Assembly (NCBI GenBank): GCA_913009695.1
Contig: CAJVWV010000002.1
Span: forward strand, 1 to 53,464
Direction: 5' to 3'
DNA length: 53,464 nt
Source of the DNA: an uncultured bacterium
Lineage (GTDB): Bacteria > Patescibacteriota > Patescibacteriia > Patescibacteriales > SZUA-104
Part shown: one piece after another, positions 46,993 through 53,464 of the stretch
Numbering within the stretch: the stretch's first letter is position 1
Layout: each line of letters begins with the position of its first letter
Notes under the pieces: generated by a model
The model's database searches: none
Told to the model about the DNA's origin: nothing
The model's input: only the letters and a program-made list of their open reading frames with translations
Made by a program: the position numbers and the translations under genes

Positions 46993-48625
46993 TTGACTTC
47001 AAACTTGGGTCACCCTAAGCAGTTCTGATTGAGTTTCGCTTAGATCAGCAAAAATAGTTTCTAATTTTCCGGATTCAGGTAATGTGACAGTTATTTCGTA
47101 AATAGTATCCAATAATTCAATAGCTTGGGTTACGCTCAAATTATTTTTGTTTATTTCCAATAATCTCTCTAGCTCTTTGTAAATTATATAAGCCACAAAG
47201 GATAAACAAATATGAGCTTCAATTCTTTCTTTTTTGTAATGGAATATCGGTCTGATTCTTAAATCATTCTTTGAGATTCGAAAAGCTTTTTCAATCTTCC
47301 AGAGATTTTTGTAATTTTCAATAACCTCATCATTGCTTAAATTCGTATTGGTAATGTATCCCTTCAGTCCGTCCCATTTTTCATCATCTTTTACTTTGCT
47401 TTCATCAAGTTCAACTTCAACTTTACTTTTTATTTTTAAAAATTTATTATATCCTCGATTATTAATTTGGTCTTTAGTTAATTTTCCGGAACTAATTCTG
47501 ATCTTTAATTTTTTTAAACCTTTCTCTCGATTATACTTATCTTTTTTAGCTCTGCTCTTTGAAAATGAAATAATCAAATTATCCTCGTCTTTATTAACTA
47601 AAACAGTTTCTCCGTTTTTTAAATTCTTGGATTTTTCAATAATTTCTTTCTTTTGTTTTTCTGATACATTTTTAATTCTGGCTCCGAGAATAAATTTATA
47701 TTTCTTTGCTTTTAGTTCTTTAATATTGCCGTCGGACAGCAAGCCTGAATCAGCTACCACAATGGGCTGAGAAAACCCGTATTTGCCCTGTAATCGCTTA
47801 ATTATCGGCAACATGGTTTTACCTTCAAACGTATTTCCCTCAAAAATATCATAGCCGATCGGATAGCCGTTTTCTCCAACCAACAAACCCAACATAATTT
47901 GCGGTTTTTGAAATTTACCATCCTTGCTAAAGCCTATTTTTCTCAAATCATCCTCCTCTTTGGCCTCAAAATATATTGTAGTCATGTCATAGAAAACAAC
48001 CGTGATGTTTTTTAAAATTCTCTTGGTGTAATTATATGATATTTGCTCAATTTTGGTTTTGTATTGTTTATGCAGTCTGTCTAAAAAATTGTAGATGGTT
48101 TGAGATGTGATATCCAGTTCATTATTATTTTTCCAATACTCCGTAGTTTTTAGTTTGCTTGCCGGATTCACAATACGCGAAATTACAAGTTTTTTAAAAA
48201 GTTTTTCTTTGATTTTATTAAATCCGATTGAATCAAATATATTTCCTAAAACTAAATTTGGGCCGACAACTTTTATCTTAATGGAACTGACATCTTGCAG
48301 GGAATGTAAAAATTCAGCATCACTTTTTGTATGTCCAAAATCAAAGGTTGTTTGCGCTTGTAGTTTAGGTATTTCCAGATGCGCCTTATTTACCAAAAAA
48401 TCAATGTTTTTTTCTTCTTTGGCGGTACCCATCGATTTAATCAGCTTATTTTTTCCAGCTATTTTTTGAATTATTTGGATACTAACAGACCCTGATTGAT
48501 TTTTCTTTTTTCGTATAAACATGCCATTATTTTATCATGGGTCACCCGGAAAGAAAAGTAAAATGGCTAATTAAAAAGGTTTTTTTGATTTTTTAAGTAA
48601 AATTTTTAGTGGGGTTTGAAGTCAA
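46993..48625 (-). mobile_element. IS1634-family insertion sequence (1633 bp)
   Basis: 12-bp perfect terminal inverted repeats ttgacttcaaac (46993-47004) / gtttgaagtcaa (48614-48625); flanked by a 97-bp perfect direct repeat. Confidence 0.93.
46999..48522 (-). CDS. IS1634-family DDE transposase
   Basis: VVFYDMTTIYFEAKEEDDLRKIGFSKDGKFQKPQIMLGLLVGENGYPIGYDIFEGNTFEGKTMLPIIKRL; ADSGLL; YKNLWKIEKAFRISKNDLRIRPIFHYKKERIEAHICLSFVAYII. Confidence 0.92.
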   Translation of the reverse strand: MFIRKKKNQSGSVSIQIIQKIAGKNKLIKSMGTAKEEKNIDFLVNKAHLEIPKLQAQTTFDFGHTKSDAEFLHSLQDVSSIKIKVVGPNLVLGNIFDSIGFNKIKEKLFKKLVISRIVNPASKLKTTEYWKNNNELDITSQTIYNFLDRLHKQYKTKIEQISYNYTKRILKNITVVFYDMTTIYFEAKEEDDLRKIGFSKDGKFQKPQIMLGLLVGENGYPIGYDIFEGNTFEGKTMLPIIKRLQGKYGFSQPIVVADSGLLSDGNIKELKAKKYKFILGARIKNVSEKQKKEIIEKSKNLKNGETVLVNKDEDNLIISFSKSRAKKDKYNREKGLKKLKIRISSGKLTKDQINNRGYNKFLKIKSKVEVELDESKVKDDEKWDGLKGYITNTNLSNDEVIENYKNLWKIEKAFRISKNDLRIRPIFHYKKERIEAHICLSFVAYIIYKELERLLEINKNNLSVTQAIELLDTIYEITVTLPESGKLETIFADLSETQSELLRVTQV

Positions 48626-48722
48626 GGGGCTATTAACCCATGCCAAGCTACGTGCAATGAATGCCAATTTACAGTGACATACAACTAACAACGGCAAAAA
48701 AACAACAACCGCACTATCCTTC
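48626..48722. repeat. 97-bp direct repeat (target duplication), right copy
   Basis: Identical to 46896-46992. Confidence 0.97.
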
Positions 48723-48743
48723 GGGATAATGCGGTCTTTTTTT
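48709..48743 (+). terminator. Intact terminator of the original 46677 gene locus
   Basis: ccgcactatccttcgggataatgcggtcttttttt. Confidence 0.88.
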
Positions 48744-48750
48744 ATAAAAA

Positions 48751-49053
48751 TTATTCAAAATTACGATCCTGTATGGGTAGTAATAATTCAAAATTATCCC
48801 CTTCTTCTTCTAATACTTTTTTATAAAAATCACAAGTTAAGCAAGTATGAGTTTTTTTTGCAAAACTTCCTTGTACTTCTCCTTCACAAAAAGTTCCAGC
48901 CACTGCCCAGCAAACTCTACCTTGATATTTTCCATGATTAAAATCATCGCCGTCGCCTGAAAGCGATGCCGGACAAACTCCAAGCTTTTCCGTTTTGTCG
49001 CCCCCCTGCTGTCTTCCGCATTTTTTAAATTCCCAGCAATTTTGTTTTTTCAT
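48751..49053 (-). CDS. Two-CW domain protein (Cys-rich)
   Basis: NCWEFKKCGRQ...GVCPAS...GRVCWAVAGTFCEGEVQGSFAKKTHTCLTCDFYKKV. Confidence 0.8.
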   Translation of the reverse strand: MKKQNCWEFKKCGRQQGGDKTEKLGVCPASLSGDGDDFNHGKYQGRVCWAVAGTFCEGEVQGSFAKKTHTCLTCDFYKKVLEEEGDNFELLLPIQDRNFE

Positions 49054-49123
49054 ATTATTTTCCTTTAAAAAATACCTATTTATATTATGGCAAATACAAT
49101 GAAATAAAAAAAATCCAGTCAAC

Positions 49124-49777
49124 CTAAATTCCCTCTGCCCTAAATATTATTCTTGGCGTACGAAGAATTATTTTAATATCATTAAGCACTACGCGCCACG
49201 AAGAATTATTAATAATATAATTAATATACTCGGTTTCAATTTTTATATGGCTTTCTTTAGACAAGCCCTTTGAGGCTTGGGCGCCCCCGGTCAATCCCGC
49301 CTTAATAACAGTCTTAGTCGTAACGCCCTGATACAATAGTTTTTTATAAACTTCCGAGTTTACCGGCCTTGGTCCAACCATGCTCATATCGCCTTTTAAC
49401 ACATTAAATAATTGCGGCAGCTCATCTAAATAAATTTTCTGTATTATGTTGCCTATTAGCGTCAAGCTCTTATGGTCATGCTCCAAAATTTTTGTATGAA
49501 TAAACAAATTTTTATTTTTCATTTTGGTTATCACTCTTGGCTTAAAAATATTAAATTTAATAAAATTAAAAAGTTCGCCCTGGGAAACTCTTTTTTCAAC
49601 GTAAAGCAGCGGGGCGAATATTTTTCCACGTAAAACATGTTCTATAAAAATCGTAACTGAAAATAATACAAATACCGGCGAAAATATCATTAACAAAAAT
49701 AAAGAAAAAATTATATCAAATAATCTTTTTAATTTTGGAATGGGAATCTTTTTATTTAAACTATTATTTTCTTGCAT
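49124..49777 (-). CDS. Bacterial sugar transferase (WcaJ-like)
   Basis: LKRLFDIIFSLFLLMIFSPVFVL...YLDELPQLFNVLKGDMSMVGPRPVNSEVYKKL. Confidence 0.92.
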   Translation of the reverse strand: MQENNSLNKKIPIPKLKRLFDIIFSLFLLMIFSPVFVLFSVTIFIEHVLRGKIFAPLLYVEKRVSQGELFNFIKFNIFKPRVITKMKNKNLFIHTKILEHDHKSLTLIGNIIQKIYLDELPQLFNVLKGDMSMVGPRPVNSEVYKKLLYQGVTTKTVIKAGLTGGAQASKGLSKESHIKIETEYINYIINNSSWRVVLNDIKIILRTPRIIFRAEGI

Positions 49778-49782
49778 AAAAT

Positions 49783-50706
49783 TTATTCTGGCTTAACCAC
49801 AATCATTGTCTTTTCTTGCTTTTTTATTAGCTCGTGATAACCGGTTGAATAATCGCGTATAGCGTTATATAAAACGTCTTCAGAATATCGATAACTTTCT
49901 CCTCTTTTTGTTCCTGGATCGTTCGTTATAAATTCTTTTTTCTCTTCGTCATATCCAATAACAACTATCATGTGCCTAACTGGCCCTGGCGGGGTATAAT
50001 ATAAATTATTTAATTTTTGACCGTCCATTGGAAGAATTATAATATTTCCGTTAGCGAGTTCAAAAATAATGTCATTAATATTAATATCTAATTTAACTTT
50101 TGCGTTCTCATATTTAAAATAACCTTGAATAATTCTTTTGACAGTATCTTCAGCCGAAGCATCCCGATATTCACCGAAATTTTCCTTTTGATAATCTGAA
50201 GCGGCTACTATCTCGTTCTTAGCTTTAGCCTGATTTAACTTTTCTCCTCTTGCCCATGAAACCGCCATAAGCGACGCAGCTTCTTCACAGCCGTCCTGAT
50301 GCACCGGATCATTCCATTCGGCGTAAGGCGCTTGCGGCGTAAACGGAACATTGAATAATATATCAAGCATTTCTAATTCATTATTAATTTCTAAAGACTC
50401 GTCGTTGCCCCGTTCTTTTTCTTGTTCTAAATTAAGGCTCTCGCTTTCATCAGTCTGAACCGTATCAACTAATTGTTCATCTATTTTTGTAATATCGCTC
50501 TGTTCATCTTCTTTGAAACTATCAATTTCAATAATAACATTTTCGTTTTCGTTAGCAACAAAAACTCTTTCGCTTATAGACACTAAATAGAATGCCAAGC
50601 TAAGCGATATTAAAAATAAGATAAATATTATTTTTAATTTTAAACTCATAGTTAAATTTATAAAAATAATAAAAACCGCTTTCAAAACGGCCTTTAATAA
50701 TAACAA
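49783..50706 (-). CDS. C39-like family peptidase, membrane-anchored
   Basis: NVPFTPQAPYAEWNDPVHQDGCEEAASLMAVSWARG...PPGPVRHMIVVIGYDEEKKEFITNDPGTKRGESYRYS. Confidence 0.88.
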   Translation of the reverse strand: MLLLKAVLKAVFIIFINLTMSLKLKIIFILFLISLSLAFYLVSISERVFVANENENVIIEIDSFKEDEQSDITKIDEQLVDTVQTDESESLNLEQEKERGNDESLEINNELEMLDILFNVPFTPQAPYAEWNDPVHQDGCEEAASLMAVSWARGEKLNQAKAKNEIVAASDYQKENFGEYRDASAEDTVKRIIQGYFKYENAKVKLDININDIIFELANGNIIILPMDGQKLNNLYYTPPGPVRHMIVVIGYDEEKKEFITNDPGTKRGESYRYSEDVLYNAIRDYSTGYHELIKKQEKTMIVVKPE

Positions 50707-50797
50707 TCCATAAAATTATAAACCTAATTTTTCCTTATGCAATATTTTTAGCATTGCCAAGCCATCTATAATTGTCACTAAAATATTAAGATCATGA

Positions 50798-51844
50798 TTA
50801 TAATATTATTAACTCACGCAAAATATAATACATACTTAAAAATATGCTTATGGCGATTATAAACGAGAAAAAACTCACTATGAACGCCTTAAGCCCGTCT
50901 TTTGAAAATAATGATTTAAGATTAGCGTTAAGACCTATCGCCGCCATGGCAATGCTCCATAAGTATGTTAGCGCCGGTTTAAAAATCGGATTTAATATTT
51001 TCGCTAATTCAGGTAAAAAACTGAATGCCACGCCAGCCCCTAAAAATACCCACAAATACCATGGAATATAAAATCTTTTCCTGGCAAAACTGGCAAACAT
51101 CGGAATAAGAAGTAATAATCCGATATATCTTACGGCATTGACTGAAAGAGCTAATGGCATCAAGACATCAACGTTGGCGCCATTAACAGGAATATTGGCA
51201 ACGGCCGCCTTTACAAACCCCGTAAACTGCAAAAGAGCGCCAGCCATTATACTATAATCCAGTCCTGTCATTTTTAATATTGCCGCTAAGAAAGGCAATA
51301 AAACAAACAAACCAATTAAAGCTGAAATAAAAATAGGAATTAAGCTATTTGAAACATCATCGGGTTCGGCGTCAATCGCGTCAGAAGTAATAGCTATAGC
51401 GGAAGCGCCACAAATAGAAGAGCCGGCAGCGATTAAATACATTGTTTTTTCATTAATATTAAGCAATGTAGATAATAAAAATACAGAGGTTAAATAAGCT
51501 ATAAATACAATCAAAACTATAAAAATGAAAGTGGGATTTACAGAAGCAAATTTAATAAAATTTAAATTAACGGCGCCATAAAGAATAACGCCAATAGGTA
51601 TAAATAATAAAGGAGTCAATCTGAAGCCTGAAATAAATTTGTCGTCAAATTTAACAAAAGACCTTAAAACTATACCTATAACTAACGCAACCAATAAAGG
51701 GTCTAATATCGGGGACCCAAAAAACTCTTTAATTAATACGGCAGTTGAGCCGACAACAGCAGCTACCAATATACCTTTCCAATTTTGTTTTAATGTATTA
51801 ATGCTTACCATATTTATTATTTTGAGTTGCTCCTTTTTCCCCAT
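50798..51844 (-). CDS. Putative sulfate exporter family transporter (YeiH)
   Basis: ILDPLLVALVIGIVLRSF; AAGSSICGASAIAITSDAIDAEPDDVSNSLIPIFISALIGLFVLLP; YIGLLLLIPMFASFARK. Confidence 0.92.
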   Translation of the reverse strand: MGKKEQLKIINMVSINTLKQNWKGILVAAVVGSTAVLIKEFFGSPILDPLLVALVIGIVLRSFVKFDDKFISGFRLTPLLFIPIGVILYGAVNLNFIKFASVNPTFIFIVLIVFIAYLTSVFLLSTLLNINEKTMYLIAAGSSICGASAIAITSDAIDAEPDDVSNSLIPIFISALIGLFVLLPFLAAILKMTGLDYSIMAGALLQFTGFVKAAVANIPVNGANVDVLMPLALSVNAVRYIGLLLLIPMFASFARKRFYIPWYLWVFLGAGVAFSFLPELAKILNPIFKPALTYLWSIAMAAIGLNANLKSLFSKDGLKAFIVSFFSFIIAISIFLSMYYILRELIIL

Positions 51845-51977
51845 AGCCTAGCGTTTTATTTTATTGATTATTGTTTCATGCTACTCCAAAAGTTTCTGAA
51901 TAAAAAAATAATAATTTATGCTTTTATTATAACATATTTTTATATACTTAGATAAATTACCGCGTCACGTAAAAACT

Positions 51978-52373
51978 CTATAAATTTAAAATATTTTTAA
52001 CCTTATTTCCAAATTCATTAATAGACATGTCCGCTTTTACGAAAAAATCTTTCACGCCCAATTCCTTAGCTTTTTCTTTATCGTCGTCAGTGCAAAGATT
52101 AGAACAAACAACAACAGGGGTTTTATCGCCCGCCTCATTTAATTCCTTCATAACCATAAATCCGTCTTTTTTAGGAAGTATTAAATCAAGTAATATTAAA
52201 TCAAATTTTTCTTTAGACATAATTTCTAAAGCATCTTCACCGGTATAGGCAAGCTTTACTTCAAAACCAGATTTTTTTAATTCAACCTCTATGGCCCTAG
52301 ATAATTGCTTCTCGTCCTCCACAATAAGAATTCTTCTTGCCACGCTATGGCGGTGGTTTTTATTTTGTATCAT
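51978..52373 (-). CDS. Response regulator receiver protein (CheY-like)
   Basis: RRILIVEDEKQLSRAIEVELKKSGFEVKLAYTGEDALEIM...DLILLDLILPKKDGFMVMKEL. Confidence 0.95.
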   Translation of the reverse strand: MIQNKNHRHSVARRILIVEDEKQLSRAIEVELKKSGFEVKLAYTGEDALEIMSKEKFDLILLDLILPKKDGFMVMKELNEAGDKTPVVVCSNLCTDDDKEKAKELGVKDFFVKADMSINEFGNKVKNILNL

Positions 52374-52385
52374 ATCTAAATAATT

Positions 52386-52631
52386 TTAAATATTTTTAAT
52401 TTCTTCTAATTTTTGAATTCTATTAAGCTTTTTAATTCGAACTTCTTCTTTGGCGGCGTTTGACCTGTTTTTAAATCTTTTTGAATAAATTAGCTTAACA
52501 GGTCGCCTGGCGGAAGTGTATTTCGCGCCTAACTTAGAATAGTTATGCTCAACAACCCTTCGTTTTAAATCAGTAGTAATCCCCGTATACAAAGTTTTAT
52601 CAGCGCACTTAAGAATATATAAATAATACAT
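52386..52631 (-). CDS. GIY-YIG nuclease family protein (UPF0213)
   Basis: YYLYILKCADKTLYTGITTDLKRRVVEHN. Confidence 0.95.
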   Translation of the reverse strand: MYYLYILKCADKTLYTGITTDLKRRVVEHNYSKLGAKYTSARRPVKLIYSKRFKNRSNAAKEEVRIKKLNRIQKLEEIKNI

Positions 52632-52709
52632 GAATCAATTAACAATTATTAATTATCCCGCTTTTAGCGGGGTCCCGACTAGGGCGGTGGCAAATTAACA
52701 ATGAATTTA

Positions 52710-53264
52710 TTACTTTACCCTTCTCCTATAAAAGTCGGCTAAAAAGATATTCTTTGTAAAGGATCCTGCCGGAATACCCACTAAAACAATCCACATAACT
52801 AAAAAGATAATGCCTATCAAAAAACTTTTAAGTAATGCCATAATATAATCTCCAAAATTATCAAAAACAGATTTCAATATTTTGAATTCAAATAAAGAAC
52901 CAACAGTTTCCTTGTTCATGAAATTTATGCTTAATATCGGAATTACAAGAATAGCAATAAGGAAATTAACTAATTCTGCTAATCCTGAATCTACCCTGTC
53001 TAGAATAGTAGTAGTTATGCCATATGCGACTAAGAAAGGAATAGATTTTATAAACATCATAAATCCTAACTCTAAATCACTTGAAAATTTAAAGGCAGGC
53101 AACTCTTTAAACTCGCCCCTGCTAAACTCTTTAATAATTCTAACGCCATATCCTCCTAGGGCAAACCAACCAATAATGGGTAATAAAACCCATAAAATAT
53201 TCAACATACCCTTTGGTCGGTTAAAGGGATACTTAAACGCTGTGTTAAAATCTAATGTTTGCAT
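52710..53264 (-). CDS. DUF4013-like membrane protein
   Basis: Multi-TM; NTAFKYPFNRPKGMLNILWVLLPIIGWFALGGYGVRIIKEFSRGEFKELPAF. Confidence 0.8.
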   Translation of the reverse strand: MQTLDFNTAFKYPFNRPKGMLNILWVLLPIIGWFALGGYGVRIIKEFSRGEFKELPAFKFSSDLELGFMMFIKSIPFLVAYGITTTILDRVDSGLAELVNFLIAILVIPILSINFMNKETVGSLFEFKILKSVFDNFGDYIMALLKSFLIGIIFLVMWIVLVGIPAGSFTKNIFLADFYRRRVK

Positions 53265-53276
53265 AATTTTTCCTTG

Positions 53277-53464
53277 CCCCTCGTAGCCTTGGCGTAGTGG
53301 GGCTTGCCCCTCGTAGCCTTGGCGTAGTGGGGCTTGTCCCTCGTAGCCTTGGCGTAGTGGGGCTTGTCCCTCGTAGCCTTGGCGTAGTGGGGCTTGTCCC
53401 TCGTAGCCTTGGCGTAGTGGGGCTTGTCCCTCGTAGCCTTGGCGTAGTGGGGCTTGTCCCTCGT
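53277..53464. repeat. 30-bp tandem hairpin repeat array, >=6.3 copies, runs off the window
   Basis: Unit (c/t)ccctcgtagccttggcgtagtggggcttg, starts at 53277, 53307, 53337, 53367, 53397, 53427, 53457. Confidence 0.97.

Noticed and set aside
47333-48469. Plus-strand ORFs antisense to the IS1634 transposase
   Set aside because: Mirror-frame artefacts of a long coding sequence.
49621-49640. parS-like site tttttccacgtaaaacatg
   Set aside because: Only about 13/16 match to TGTTTCACGTGAAACA, lies in the sugar transferase CDS and far from parAB.
53277-53464. CRISPR array from 30-bp periodic repeats
   Set aside because: Repeats are directly contiguous with no unique spacers, and no cas genes are visible; it is a tandem hairpin array.
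1-53464. Alternative genetic code (UGA = Gly as in some CPR, or TAG/TAA reassignment)
   Set aside because: TGA ends folA with an ATGA overlap, and TAA/TAG end many intact genes. The two internal stops (TAG 18625, TAA near 41041) are better explained as local lesions.

Overview
AT-rich 53 kb window, most consistent with a Candidate Phyla Radiation (Patescibacteria) genome. This lineage call is inferred from gene content and repeat style; I could not run phylogenetics. Genetic code 11 fits, because TGA is used as a stop (e.g. the ATGA overlap of folA with the next kinase). Core genes: rarA (partial), uppS, a CCA-adding enzyme, secE-nusG-rplK-rplA, a compact thymidylate supply cluster (dCMP deaminase, dCTP deaminase, thyA, folA, kinase, and a thymidylate kinase-dUTPase fusion), gatB, miaA, miaB, thrS behind a T-box-like leader, dnaE, parAB, purE-purC, hypE and a HypF C-terminal-like carbamoyltransferase. 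Accessory genes: a frameshifted IS91-like transposase, an IS1634-family element, a HepT/MntA pair, an AbiEii-like pair, an interrupted NYN gene, an interrupted prepilin and several surface proteins. The best leads are: (1) palindromic and simple repeats that enter conserved enzymes in frame (HypF-like, HypE, Dcd, GatB, MiaA, MiaB, DnaE, PPIase, CCA enzyme), one of which matches 22/26 bp to the unit of a 30-bp tandem hairpin array at the window end; (2) an IS1634-family insertion with a 97-bp perfect target duplication, sitting in the loop of a transcription terminator; (3) two hairpin-rich, promoter- and terminator-bounded intergenic units (40.35-40.63 kb and 34.5-35.14 kb, both minus strand) that look like unannotated structured RNAs; (4) small genes split by single in-frame stops or a frameshift.
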